A stretch of 64,000 bases of DNA from Larix kaempferi (lineage: Eukaryota; Streptophyta; Pinopsida; Pinales; Pinaceae). The translations under genes were made by a program, and so were the position numbers. This document shows, piece after piece, positions 22,399 through 34,766 of the stretch. The notes beneath the pieces are model-generated. The model ran no database searches. It had not been told where the DNA came from and worked only from the letters and a program-made list of their open reading frames with translations. Every line of letters begins with the position of its first letter. Positions within the stretch are counted from its first letter, which is position 1. The stretch covers positions 3,782,001-3,846,000 of the forward strand of contig BSBM01000252.1 in assembly GCA_027924585.1 (NCBI GenBank), given 5' to 3'.

Positions 22399-24379
22399 CC
22401 TTTGCCGGCTACCATCAACAGCTCATGATTTATCTGGATTCTCCCCAGCTTGCGACAGGATACTCTTGAAAGCATATGGTGCAATATTTCGAAACTGTAT
22501 GATGCCCAGTTTGGGGTCTGAATTGGTTTATTATTCCTATGTATAAGGATTGTTAGATATTTTAGGCCAAGAGGCAGCCTTTTCTTGGCCATTTTTAGGA
22601 TAATTTAGTTTTGATTATCCCTGCTCTATAGGAGATTTGATCCTAAATCATTATTTTTTAATTATTATTTAAGGGAATTTAGATCTCATAGAAAGGGATG
22701 GATGGTTAGGGGAAAGAATTTCCAAAAGAGACTAGATATGCTCTGTTGTTGCAGACTATGTAATGTTTTGCAGGCCTTAATACACAGTCAATTTTCTTCG
22801 GCTATCTCTTTTGTTATAATTTGTCAAGTGTCTTTGATGGATTGTGATTTTGCTTCAACACATTCACTAATACTATTTATTATTTGCAATCAATAACCTG
22901 CATTGATCTACTGTTTAGATTTCTCTCAACTTATGATCTCTATCATTGATGTTTTAAATGAATGTCTTTATCTAAAACATTTTATCTATTTCTATAAATG
23001 ATTCAGAGAAAACATTGAATTAATGTTAATTTGTTAATTAACATTCTAGATATAGGATAAGCTTGTATGCACTTAATTCTTAAGCTATTTTTGGGTTAAT
23101 GTCTTTAATTGATTACATCTTAAGCCACTGAGTCAAGATCTAGTTTTGCATGTCTATTGAAATGGTGAAAAGATTTAGTAATTTTCAGATCAAGTTATCT
23201 TGTGCACAAACAAATCATTCCATTTTAGAATAGGCCTGACTTAGATTAGATTTATTTTCAAGTTATATTAACTCTTAGTATTGGGAAAACTATTGTCTTT
23301 CCTCATAGGGAGATAGATCCTTTTAGGATCAAACACACACAAGTGCCAGTGGAGGCCTTTGTACCTATGGGTGTTAACCACACCAAACATCTCAAGGATA
23401 GGGTAATACTTGCGTAGGATTATATGAAGCCTTTGGATGGGTTTTCATCCCCTATTGTTTTGCTTGAACACCATTCCAACACGTACACAATCGAGGCATC
23501 AACAAGATTGTGTAGCCTTGGTAAGAATCCAGCTGATCAGGTAACAGCAGTATGTTGAGGGAAACCATGTAGGTAATGTTTATCATGTTAATTGTACAAG
23601 TGTTGAAGAAAGGATGGGTAAGAATCCTTAACCATGTTTTAATCATCATAAAAGGGTATGCATGTAATAGGGAATGCATTTGTATGAATGTCATAGCACC
23701 ATGGTATGGTGAGGTATGGGGTAGTAAAGAAAAGGAACCTTCTACCATGTAACTGATTAAATGTTAAAATGCATTCATATGGAATTATATCATGCCATTT
23801 GTGTATGTTGGTCATGATTTTAATATACAGTGCAAGTAAGGACTTATGGTCATGTATGGTAGTGCATGCTATGTGAGCTAGCCATGGTTAGGGCCATAGG
23901 TGTTTGGAATGGTAGAATGCATGACATGATAGTATGGTATGCATGAATCAATGTAAAGTGACATTGAGTGGATGTGCATTAAAAATATTTTGTAAATATG
24001 TGGCTGCATGAAGTGAATGCACATTAAAAGATAATGTAAACATTGTAAGTGTGCATGCATGTGTGTGGGTGCACATGTTGTGATGCATTGTGTGAATGCA
24101 TGGTTGTGATGTGTATGTTTCATTGCAAATTAAATAATGGATGAAATGATGAATTGATGATAATCATGGAATCATTTCATGAGAGGCTATAAATGCAGGA
24201 GAGTGAGTGCATGAAAAAGACAATCATGTTTGATGAGCTTCCAGAATGCTCTATGGAAGGACAGAGTTGCATAAAACAAATGGCTAGGAAGTAATGAGTA
24301 TTGAAATTTTTATTAAAAAAAATTGCATAGATGGTGTGATGGTATCTCACAATTTCATTGTGACAATGATGCATGTAAG

Positions 24380-24380
<1 letters not shown>

Positions 24381-24456
<76 letters not shown>

Positions 24457-24461
24457 CATAT

Positions 24462-24511
<50 letters not shown>

Positions 24512-24526
24512 ATATGTATATATGTA

Positions 24527-24568
<42 letters not shown>

Positions 24569-24600
24569 TACATATATATATATATGTATATATATATATA
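24381..24600. repeat. AT-rich microsatellite (TA with TATATACA/TATATG variants)
   Basis: Over 200 bases of alternating TA with periodic CA or GT steps, self-complementary. Open frames reading Tyr-Ile repeats on both strands are artefacts. Confidence 0.95.
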
Positions 24601-26617
24601 TTTCATTGCAATTGAAATGATAACAGTTGAAAGTGCTTGAATTATTGAGGGTTATAATTCTGAAAATCACTTCAGTGACTTTGGAAGCAATGAAAATGTT
24701 ATGTGCATAAAGAACTTACAAAGTGTTTAGCTGATTGAATTTTCATATTTCGGGTAGAAATGTTTTGGCATGGCAATGAGGGTAATCCGATGATCAAGGC
24801 TGGAATCTAGCATGTGCAAAGGCCAAGAATTGTGAAAAAGATCTCATGAATGTGAAATCTGATTTCTACATGAAACATATCTGAAAACTTGATGATTTAA
24901 GTTATGAGAATGGTTTCATGGTTGCGAATAAATTGCTACAAGAAAGTAGATTGCAAATCTCAAATATGAATTTGATGGTAAAATTATTCCAAGAGGGCAT
25001 ATGTGGGTTATGGAACATGAAAGAGATTGGGATGGAAAACTGAGGGACTATTGACTCAGAGAAGGGAACCCCCCATTCCTCACAAATGAAGAGAAGGTAC
25101 ATCTACAAGAAGGATGAGTATTTTGTAACCCTAGCTAAGATTATGCATGTCAAATTGTTATGAGTTAATAGGCAGAGCAGGTTTTATTTCTTTCTATTTC
25201 AGACTTATTGAGTATGATTAGGGCCTACATGGCTCACATCAGAAGGGGTGCACACCTTTTGGGTGTTGGGTTATGTTAAGGTTGTCAATATTGAATACAC
25301 CCTAAGGCAATGGACGCATTCCTGGTGTTTCAATATTTGATAGTGAATGTTATGAAATATGTTTACAATTTTAGAGCAACAACACTGATGAGCTTTTTTA
25401 ATCATCTTGTGTTTTCATCTTGAACAGATGCAATTTGCTGGCACACCAAAGAAGCAAAGACAAGAGGTTGTTTTGAGGGGTTGTGGTGAAGGATTGTTGT
25501 GTGTATGAAGGGTTGTTGTGTGTATGAAGGGATTTTGCATGCCTATGGATCCGTAGTAGATCCTTGACCTAGAAATGGTCATGCTACAGTTTCCTTCCAT
25601 TGACCTCTGAACCAGACGGATGTGTTCACTTGGAAATGGAGAGGGAAAGCCAGGTATGGGACTGGTTTGGCACCATAAATGCTTGGTAAATCCAGTTGGT
25701 GAACTGGTTGGGAATTAACTACTTGATTTTGTGGAGCAGCATGTGTGCTGGCCAAGCATCCATCCCACATGTTATCCAAGGCTTGTAAAGCAGAAAAGGA
25801 ACCTATGGAGTAGTGAGGAAATGTCCAATGCAGATAAGTATTTAATTTTCATTCATTTCTTAATTTGGATAATGAAAATTCCATGTACAACTCTGATAAA
25901 CACCAAGTTGATACACTGTTGTTTCTTTGTTGGAAACCTTGGTCATTGCAGGACGCAAGAACTATGAAGGCATCATAAGGATGCATATGGACATGTGACT
26001 GTCCTAGAAATCTCAGCATGAGCAACAATGAAGATGGTGCTAGTGGACTTATGTGGGTCCTAGCAGCCAAGAATTTTGTAGACAAACTATGTGGGAGGGT
26101 TCCATGATTGAGAGATCTTGGACAGACCATAGAAACTAAGTGTCATAGCAAAGAAAGTGAAAGAGGCTAAGGAGCATGGAACCGCAATGGTGGTGTGAAT
26201 CTAGATTGGAGCAAGACTAAGAGGGGAAAACTCTTACTCTTCTCTTTCCTTTCTGGTTGATGCATTTAGAAAACAGAAAATTGTTGAATGCTTGATGTGG
26301 CTAAGAGTTGATTGTGTTTATTTGCTTGAGATAAATTGTGAATGTTGAAATAGTTAATTCCCATGAAAGGATGAACATGAGTGAGTTCATGTGTATGTTG
26401 GGAAAGCATGGAAAGTATGGAAGTCTCATGAATAAAGCATGGACTCTCCATGATAATTGGGCAAATAATTGATTGATTTTAATATTTATGTTATACTTGG
26501 CCTAACAGAAATTACCATGATGAATTTCACATGTGAGAAATTGAAATCAATTGGTTGCAGCAGTTACAAGGAAGGTGTTGCTAGCAAGCAAAGTGTGGGA
26601 AGCTGTACATATTGACC

Positions 26618-26845
26618 ATGGAAGCAAACCAAAGGCTATTAGAGTTGGATGGAAATATCCTTCAAACAATTGCCTAGACACAAGGAAATATTAGAGAGAT
26701 GCTCCAACTACAAAAGCAGCAGAATGAGATGAACCACAAGGTTTTGCAAGGCTCTATTGGTCTGCAAAGGGAAGTAAAACGAATTCTGGGAGCAATAGGC
26801 AGAGGAAAGGAAAGTGGATCAATAAATAGGAATACATCCAATTAG
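26618..26845 (+). pseudogene. Short Gag-like coiled-coil remnant of segment H
   Basis: A 76-codon frame with one internal TAG starts at an ATG and reads as a Gln/Leu/Arg-rich helix (EMLQLQKQQNEMNHKVLQGS, LQREVKRILGAIGRGK). It lies just upstream of a polypurine tract, the place expected for a coding remnant in a non-autonomous element. No family recognised. Confidence 0.3.
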
Positions 26846-27170
26846 TTCACTAAGAAACGTTCCAGGTGGGAAGACTCAAAAGAAATTGAGCAAGAAAATA
26901 TAAAGCATCCACTTAAATGTTTGAAATGAGCCTCTGCAACTTCCCAACAAGGAACAAAAAGGGAGATAATAGCCATGAAGTTTCTAGACTTGTAGATCAG
27001 CTGGAAGATCAAATCCAATAGGAGAAGCTTGTAGAAGCCAAAGGACATGATCTTAAAATTTCAGGTAAAGGGTAAAATGCATGGCATACCTATAACATTT
27101 TTGTAACTTTGGACATGTGTAGATTGTATATGTATTCCTAAGTATTGAAACACCGAGTATAGAGTTATTT

Positions 27171-27415
27171 TAAGGGGGAGGGAGTTGTAACACCCCTATT
27201 TTTACCCTTAGGATTTATTGGCTTCAATGAAAATATTGTATGAATGCAATGTGTGTTTTCCCTAGTGTGGAGCTCAATTCCAAGGCCCCACTAGTGGATG
27301 CTTAGGTTTATTTGCATAGGCAAGTAATTGGTATTATGCTACCCATGTTCCAGTGATCCATGCAAAATGTAAATGATGTAAATGATACCATGTAAATATA
27401 ATACTAGGAGCTGGT
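27171..27415 (+). repeat. Polypurine tract and probable LTR start of segment H
   Basis: TAAGGGGGAGGGAGT at 27171-27185 is followed by TGTAACACCCC at 27186, a typical tract plus LTR start. The LTR is cut at 27415 by element G and should resume at 55580. Its far end was not found. Confidence 0.45.
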
Positions 27416-28296
27416 TGTTGACTCAAATCCAGTCGACAGGGGTTCACATCACTGTCGACACTAACCACAGTCTCCCTGGTCACCGTCCCGGACAGGGTTT
27501 AACCCACCCAGCAACACCTACAGAGCAAATGAGGTCTCACCTGAGGCGTCCAGGAAGAGAAGACGGAACCATGTTTCCATCGAATGAAGGAGGATGGTTG
27601 TGGCTATGATACTTAAATTTATTGCAACACTAGGACAGAGATCTTTAAGCATTCAACATAGTATTAAAGCGACATTCAACCGATACATTCATCATTGCAA
27701 CAGTAGTAATTGTAAATCAAGTATCACATCAAGAAGCATGACACTTATTTGTATAGTGCAATATTGCATTACCATAACTGAACAGATTAAACACAGAGAT
27801 TGTACCAAAATAGCTTCATCATATTATCATGTCAACCCAGATACAATGTCTCTACAAAAACTAGATCTCCACAATGACTTTTGACATCAAAACATACCCG
27901 AAAATCATACAACCAACATCAAAGCTTCACATTCTTCGGTTGCAAATTATATCTTCAACACTTACAATTCTTATCTATATATAGGCTTCCGCCTTACAAC
28001 TTTTGTCCACTTACTACCGACTTCCTAACTGACACTATGGACAAATGACCCAATATCTAACTGACTTATCTAAAAATGACCAAAAACCTACATTCTGCGG
28101 TATAGCTAACTCAACATTACATAATATGTGGTCCCAATGACCCAAAACCCGCATTATGTAGTACAATTGACCCAAAATGTATAACTAATCTTTCGTTGAT
28201 CGCCATTCACATCATCTTCTCGCCATTCACGCCATCTTCTGCCTTGTCACGGCATCGGAGATGCTGCGACAGCACTCTACCAAACCACCGACAACA
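27416..28296 (-). repeat. Element G 3' LTR
   Basis: 881 bp matching 54698-55579 with visible substitutions throughout. A minus-strand TATA run (TATATATAG) lies at about 27975-27984 and at 55257-55266 in the partner LTR. Confidence 0.93.
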
Positions 28297-28308
28297 GGCC
28301 CCCAACAC
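28297..28308 (-). other. Element G polypurine tract
   Basis: On the minus strand GTGTTGGGGGCC immediately precedes the LTR start TGTTGTCGG. Confidence 0.75.
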
Positions 28309-28764
28309 AATCTTGTGGCTCACCCTTGAGCCACATCAACAGGATACAATGTACTCCATTGTTTTGACTTTGAAGTCCTCATGCGGCTGTTCAACTGTCC
28401 ACGCCACCTCCTTGGCTTCCATAGACACTACCTGACTATCGACCACGTCTTCTACAGATGGGTGATTTGTAAGATTTTCCACGACCTACTGTCAACACTT
28501 CTGCACTGCTTGCAGAGCTTCACTAGCTTGCATCATAAATTTGTCGCCGGTGTACTGGAACTCTTCTAACTGGGCCGCGCATGTCTTCTGTCACTAGTCT
28601 GCTTTAGTAACACGGTGTTGCAAGTCTTTCAGCTCTTGATACTTAGCAACTTGCTCCAGTGGTGGCATTGTGCGCATTGCAGCTTTTAATGTGGCCAACT
28701 ATCCCTCCGCTTCCTGTCGGTACTTAGTCAGCTGCTCAACCTGCTTGTCCTGAACAATGCAGCC

Positions 28765-31254
28765 CTAGAATTGTACTATTTTGGCCATGAGCCTGATTTC
28801 TTGCATTTCCAGCTCCTCCATCCAAGTGGAAACTTCCTCAATTACCCTTCTTCGTTCATCCACTTTAGCCTGAGGCGTACTTGGTTTCATCTGGGCCTTC
28901 AACTCATGATTCTCCTGTCGCAACTGAATAATGACAGCCCCTAGTCGCTGCACCCGGTGGAGCACATCTACCTCTTTAGTGGGCTCCGGTACATGTTGAT
29001 AAGCTTCTATGATCGCTTGGTCAACCTGTACACTGTCATCCCACATACAAGCCTTCTCCACAATAAGGAAATCATGTTCCTTTTTCAGGCCTTCGATTTC
29101 ACATGCCTTCTCAACCCGTTCTTCCTTGATGTGTGCTTCGAGGTCATCCACGGCCTTTCATGCGGAAGCATCCCTGGAAGTCAATTCTTCAATAGTGTGT
29201 TGCGCATTAGCCTCACTCGCCTGTAGTCGGACACACATACCACTGATCTGCCGCAGTCGATCTGTCGTTTCCTTGCTGGTAGTAGCATGCAGAGTGGTCA
29301 ATCCTTTCGCGAGCAAGGCATTCACATTAATGGCCACCATTTTCAGCTGCTACTGCAACGTGTTTACTTCCGCATCTTTAGTCACAATCGCAGTCGGGGG
29401 AATCTCCACATTCCTAACCCGCGGCTTAGTGTTGATTGTGTCAAAGGTTGATGCTGATGCTTTCTCTGGTGCCTTGCTGGAAACCATGTCATATAGAGAT
29501 TCTAATCGAGTGGTGATCGCATGGAATCCTTCATCTGCTTTCCTTGCCATCTTGCCTGTTTCCACAGAGGATGCAGTATTGATCACTGTGACGAGGTGGC
29601 CCAACTGTGCCTCGATGGGAAAAGACAACCCGTTTACCGTTGCATGCTCCTAATACCTTTTCAAGCAGTTCTCTTCAAGCTCCTGGTCGCTTTCATCTGA
29701 TAGTGTTTTGGTCGATTGGTCCCCGGATTCATGGTGACTCTGCTCGTCCTGTGCCAATACTCGATCATCTGGGCCCAACGCCAGGCCACTGGCTTCTATC
29801 TCTGCTAAACTCATGGGTTGTCACCATGCCTCCGGCCACTCATTCATAGTAGCCTCCAAATCTTCGGACGCCACCTTATACGAGGTCTACAACCATTGCC
29901 AATCAGGATCACGGTGGGCTTGGATATGTATGGTATGCGTCTGAATTACAAATGCCATGACAGGTTTGAACCGTGATACAATTTCTTCAGATATTCACGG
30001 GACCTGTGTTGCCACGGCACAAAGCATCTCCCAATATAGCCAAAACTGTAATTGGCAATCCCAAAGTCTCTCTGGCTCCCATACATACCATATATTTTGA
30101 TATCGCGCCCCCCGTTGTTCTGCTGCAGCTGGAAAATCCATGCCCTAGTATGTGTCGGGCTCTTTCCATGCGACGAAGGTGATCAACAGCAACAACCAAC
30201 TATATGTGAAGGCACCCTTTCTCGATTGGACCGCCACAGTGTCCTCCATCAATTGATTCAAGAGTTACAAGGACCAGTTCATTTGGACCCCTTTCACACA
30301 TTGCTCTGTGCATGCAATGATCCCCGAGTTGCACTGGTTAGGTCGACCACCCCTAACCACCTTACAGGATAGGATCTTAATGCCTATGAGTACTACATGA
30401 TCATTGCAGCTACTAGTGCGATACCCATGCCCATCCGTTTCTAAGCCGTATTTCTGTGCCAACTGCAGTGCCCGCTTTTTGTCGTTTTCCTTCCCTTTGA
30501 TGAACTGCGCCGGATCAACTCCATTCTTAGGTAGGCCGATAATATATGAAATTAAGTTGACGATGACCGGGACTTCTCTATCCAGCCACAATGACCCACC
30601 ATGGAAGCACGCAAGGAGCTACTTCACACACGCATTCACTTCCGCCATCCGCCCAAAATGTGTCATGTTAATAAGCCCTAACAAGTTGGCCTGCTTCAAT
30701 CCTCGTGCCCAATCGTGTGCAGTCGGTGTCAAGAAAAGGTGCATCTCCAGCACATATGGGGAGGATGCCATGTCAGGGTAGGCCACCATATCATGGTTGT
30801 CGTAGTGTAGGCGCATCAACGCCGGCCCAATATCCACAGAGCACTCCATTCCAACCGAGAGCGCTGGCATCTTCACACCATACTTCTGTTTTGTGTTTAT
30901 CTTGCGCGAGGTGGCATCCAGCCGAACGGGAGGGATATACCCAGGGATGTCACCGACTAATAGTCCCACCCATGGGGAAGACTCACAAATGTGGCGACTG
31001 GACTATCCCACCTGTTCCTAAGCTTCGCCTGCCATCGCGGCGAAGGACCGAAGCACCCTCTTATTCTGCGGGGACTCAGAGTGTTGACCTCCTCGTCGCT
31101 TCTTAACGATGACTAATTCTCCCACTGGCATATTGGAAACTTCGGCTCCAAGATCAACAGCTCCAGATGACACAAATTCTTGTTCAACAACCACCAGGAT
31201 GAATGGAGACTCCACTTCATTGCTAATCTCGACTGTCTCCAGTTCGCTTGGCAT
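28765..31254 (-). pseudogene. Element G accessory ORF downstream of integrase, globular plus coiled coil
   Basis: From ATG at 31254 to 28765 one reading frame carries the coding signal, broken only by in-frame stops, so it was a single ORF of at least 830 codons. Similar frame continues to about 28590. The first third is globular (VARFGG-like SLWLDREVPVIVNLISYIIGLP, GVDPAQFIKGK, SGIIACTEQCVKGVQMNWS). The last third is a Glu/Leu/Arg-rich coiled coil (ACEIEGLKKEHDFLIVEKA, ELEMQEIRLMAKIVQF). The position after integrase is where envelope-like or accessory ORFs sit in some plant gypsy elements. No signal peptide or transmembrane segment is obvious, so an envelope role is not supported. It resembles uncharacterised retroelement-linked plant proteins. 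Function unknown. Confidence 0.6.
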
Positions 31255-31717
31255 ACCTCACAGCACCTTGTTATATGCTTATCAGCACCTTGCTCAATTC
31301 ACGACTGCACTCTGCAACAACACTTCTCAACTGATTTCTCGGTGTCTTCTGACCAACTCCGATTCGATTTTATAGCTTTCAGACGAATCCTCCATAATCA
31401 TCACGAAATCATGCATTAACTCAACCACAATCCTGTATTAATGACACAAATCCACCGTCGATCCTGTCTGTCGATCGGCTGTATCATCCATTAATGCCCA
31501 ACATGCGGACATGCATCATTAATTAAGTGTTTTAAATTTTATTATTTATTATTGATTTGACCTAGTTGCAAAACTACCATTTGTTGCCGACCACTCCAAA
31601 CTTGTGGCAGAAGCCTCCCTGCTTCTGAATTTCATCCGTGTTGGTGTGCCATCCTGCCACCAATCAATCTACTTCTCTTCTTTTCTTTTTTTTTTCTTTT
31701 TTTTTCCCCGATGCGAC

Positions 31718-32914
31718 TCAAGCATCACGGTGTTCCAAGACCAACTGATAGGGCTTCAACCTATGACCATTCACCATTTTTGGGAGCATTGCCCCATCCA
31801 GCTGCTGCAGCTGAACCACACCCCCTAAAGTAATACTACTGATGCGATACGGACCTAGCCAATGCATCTGCAACTTTCCTGGATGTTTCATAAACTTGCT
31901 GTCGTACAACAGCACCAAGTCACCCTGCTGAAACTGTTTGTTTTTTATGTGTCGATCATGCCATGCTTTCTAGCAATCCTTCTCTACCCCCTAGTGGAAC
32001 CCAACGATGAAACGATCTTCCTCCAACTGCACCAACTGCTCTAGATGTTCATTTATTGCGGCTGCATCATCCAAGCCTGTTGCGGCCGCAATGCGCAAAC
32101 TCAGGACAATATACTCCATGGGAATAATTGCTTCTTGGCCATATACCAGTTTAAATGGTGTTTTCCCTGTCAGTTGTTTACATGTGGTGCGATAGGCCCA
32201 CAATACTGCTGGGATTTTGAGATCCCAGTCATCACAGTTCACGTTACACACCTTTGTCAGCACATGCTCCAATATCTTATTGAAATCCTCCACCGTGCCA
32301 TTCACCTACGGATGATAGGGTGTACTCTTCTTATGTTGTATATGCAACTCCTCCGTCAATGCACTGATGGTGCAATTAAGAAAGTGGCTGCCTTGATCAC
32401 TCAATAATATCTTGGGGCAGCCGAAGCGAGTGACAATGTGGTCAAAGAGAAACCGTGCGGCTGTGGCCGTGGATCAATCAATGACTAGTGCAGCTTCTTC
32501 CCATCGAGTCAAATACTATGTCACGGTGATAATATATTGTGCACCCGTGCACTTCCCTGGTGGATTGATCGGTCCTACAAAATCCACCGCCCATTTATCG
32601 AACGGCTGCAATGTCAACTGGGGCATCAATGGCATCTCACCACATCGGGATGGTTTTCCAGTTCGTTGATAGACATCACAGGACCACGCATAGTCTGTTG
32701 CATCATTGTGTAGTGTGGGCCACCATAGCCCAACACGCAACACTTTCCTAGCAGTCTCCCTACCGCCATAGTGTCCTCCGGCTACTCCTCCATGCACTTC
32801 TGCTAATATCTGCGATTGCTCATGCAGCAAGACACGTCTGTGCAATACCTCATCGGCACCCATTTTGTATAACTCTCCTACAATTAGCTGGAAGTATGCA
32901 GCTTTTACTACCAA
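31718..32914 (-). pseudogene. Element G integrase
   Basis: The zinc module reads EVHGGVAGGHYGG ... SCDVYQRTGK: both His and the first Cys are present, but the second Cys is Tyr. The core has KWAVDFVGPI, then LLSDQGSHF, then [10 protein letters not shown]. Stops break the frame near 32514 and 32305 and after the central region. A C-terminal piece (31718-31918) has MHWLGPYRISSI. A purine-rich tract (about 31676-31708 on the minus strand) follows, before the accessory ORF. Confidence 0.85.
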
Positions 32915-32965
32915 ATTCTTCTGACTGGTGGTGAACTCGTCTAGTGCAGTACTCGTTGTTAGAAA

Positions 32966-34766
32966 CTAAATGATTTCTGCAAAGTAGCCATCTGCAACCA
33001 CAACCCAAAACAGTTGAGCATTTGGTAAACCATCCTCAATGTTGGTCGGCTCCTCTCCTGTATCGATCCGCAAGAGATGATCAGGACCGGCATTCAACCG
33101 GCCTGGCTTCACAATGATTTCAAAATCGAACTCCTGAAAAAGAAGTAGCCAGTGGCATATCTTCCCCCCCAACACAGGCTTATTGACTAGGTATTTCAAC
33201 GTGGAATGGTCAGTGAACATTTTAAAGTGCCCACCCAACAAATAGTGCCTAAACTTCTGTAGTGTGTAGACCATTTCCAAACCTTCTCGCTCAGTGGTAG
33301 TATAATTCCTTTCTGCAGAGGACAACTTCCAACTTGCAAAAGAAATAGGATGATCAAGGTCGCCTTCTCTTGGTTGAGCTAAAACGACTCCCAACGAAAT
33401 CAATGAGGCATCAACATGGACATGGAATTCCTTACTCCAGTCCAGAAGTACCAATATTGGTGTCAATGCCATCTTCACCTTCAGTGTTTCAAATCTAGCC
33501 TGACATTCCGAGATCCACTGGAATGTTGCATCCTTCTTCAACAACTTCTCCATAGGGGTAGTAATCACAGCATAACCCTTGATGAACTTGCGATAATACC
33601 CTGTGTATCCCAAAGTTGCCCACAATTGCTTAACAGTGGTCGGTGGTTGCAAAGTCAAAATGAGCGCAATCTTAGCCGAATTGACCAACAACCCTTGCTT
33701 ACACACAATATGGCCGAGGAATATCCCAAACGGTGCACAAAAGATGCATTTCTTCAGATTCAGCGATATCTGGTGCTGTCGGCATCGCTCAGGAATCAAC
33801 CGCAGATTCTCCAGATGATCACGGACCAAACCATAGACTGTCCAATCGTCCATGTATACCTGTAAAAATTTCTGAATGAAGTCTTTAAATGCAGCAACGA
33901 CAACCCGCGAAAATATTGCAGGTGCATTCTTCAAACCAAATGACATTACAATGTATTGAAAGTATCCCCATTCAGTAACAAAAGTTGTCTTATGGAAATA
34001 TTCTTTACCAATGCGGATCTGATGATAGCTAGAGAACCTGTCTGTGAAGGAGAACATCTCCTGGCCACCCACACCTTCAAGCACTTCATCAATAAATGGA
34101 GTGGGGAACGGATCATGCAAACATGCATCATTTAGCTTCCTGAGTTCAACGCAAATGCGCACTTCACCAGTCTTCTTATCCTATACCACCATAGGACTAA
34201 TCCATTCCGACTCCTCAACTGGTTCAATAATACCAGCATCCAACATGTGATCTAGTTCAGCCTTGACCCGCTCCTTATGTTGCGGATTCAATTGATAGGG
34301 TCGCTGCTAGATCGGCTTAGCATCTGGTTTTAATGGAATCTTCATTTCTCCTAAGTCACCCAGAATCCCCTTCATGTCGGAAAACTTAGTAGGAAATATG
34401 TCCTGAAACTCATGGAGCAAATCAGTGACCTTACTTATCAGCTCATCATCCCAGTAATCCCTGACATCTGCAAACTTCGGAGTGTACTCTATCCCAATAT
34501 TGATCTTGCAGAGCTTCAGCGGCTGACTGATCGGGTGGCTTGGCGCATCAGGTGGTACCACAGCACGACTTCCTTCTGACTCTGGGATATTCACATTCCA
34601 TGAATCATCACCATCTTCTAGCCCACCACTGATATTGAAACACTCTATGAGAGACTGCATCTGGCAGTGTGTGTGCGGATTTGCAGGATATGCTACCGAG
34701 ACAACCTGCAGAATTACATCACAGATGAGTTGTAATGCATTATTAACCTCTGGATTGGCATCCACT
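32966..34766 (-). pseudogene. Element G reverse transcriptase and RNase H
   Basis: Begins right at the F junction with a linker (LLHEFQDIFPTKFSDMKG, LGEMKIPLKPDAKPI). Two stops follow (near 34307 and 34163). RT is then open: ICVELRKLNDACLHDPFPTP, FVTEWGYFQYIVMSFGLKNA and catalytic YMDD (about 33846-33857). The thumb (ATLGYTGYYRKFIKGYA) and a Ty3 RNase H follow with HVHVDASLISLGVVLAQ, AERNYTTTEREGLEMVY and FTDHSTLKYL, where the acidic residues are kept. It ends at 32966. Continuous with the protease region once F is removed. Confidence 0.9.

Larger units (their letters stand above)
1..23504 (+). mobile_element. Element A: Ty3/gypsy (Tat-like) retrotransposon, 5' end cut by the window, with nested insertions
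   Basis: Bases 1-1103 are repeated at 22402-23504, and both copies end in ...GGCATCAACA. The first copy is followed two bases later by a primer-binding-like TGGCGCTAG. The interior encodes gag-protease, an archaeal-type RNase H, RT, a degenerate gypsy RNase H and integrase, in that order on the plus strand. pol carries many stops. The 3' LTR is interrupted by insert S (9628-11395) and copia element C (11639-22398), the latter split by D. The left end lies outside the window, so no target duplication can be checked for A. The Tat assignment rests on the extra RNase H and the degenerate second RNase H. Confidence 0.85.
7154..23504 (+). repeat. Element A 3' LTR, interrupted by S and C
   Basis: If the LTR starts at 7154, its pieces are 7154-9627, 11396-11638 and 22404-23504, about 3.8 kb once S and C are removed. 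The last 1103 bases are confirmed by the copy at window start. The U3 part is non-coding except for a small ORF near its middle. It contains A-rich runs (about 8105-8150) and a cluster of CCGCAA/TTGCGG words (8700-9060). The 5' boundary is inferred from a polypurine tract and a TGTTG...CAACA match only. Confidence 0.5.
23505..27185 (+). other. Host segment H: non-coding, probably the inside of an older LTR element
   Basis: Sequence between elements A and G. From 23505 to 26600 no coding domain is seen. It is T/G-rich plus-strand sequence with a TA microsatellite and a short duplication (GGGTTGTTGTGTGTATGAA, 25500-25530). A short gag-like frame, a polypurine tract and an LTR-like start follow near 27171-27186. 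The 5' LTR is not visible; it may lie left of element A, outside the window. Confidence 0.4.

Noticed and set aside
24294-24670. Tyr/Ile-rich open frames on both strands
   Set aside because: Translation of a TA microsatellite; likewise 59014-59241.
28765-29151. Envelope gene for element G
   Set aside because: Coiled coil is present but no signal peptide, transmembrane segment or cleavage motif was seen, so an envelope label is not supported.
29009-29653. 214-codon plus-strand open frame
   Set aside because: It lies antisense to the element G accessory ORF, whose frame is consistent over 2.5 kb; the plus-strand frame is a shadow.
33416-33865. 149-codon plus-strand open frame
   Set aside because: Antisense shadow of element G RT/RNase H.
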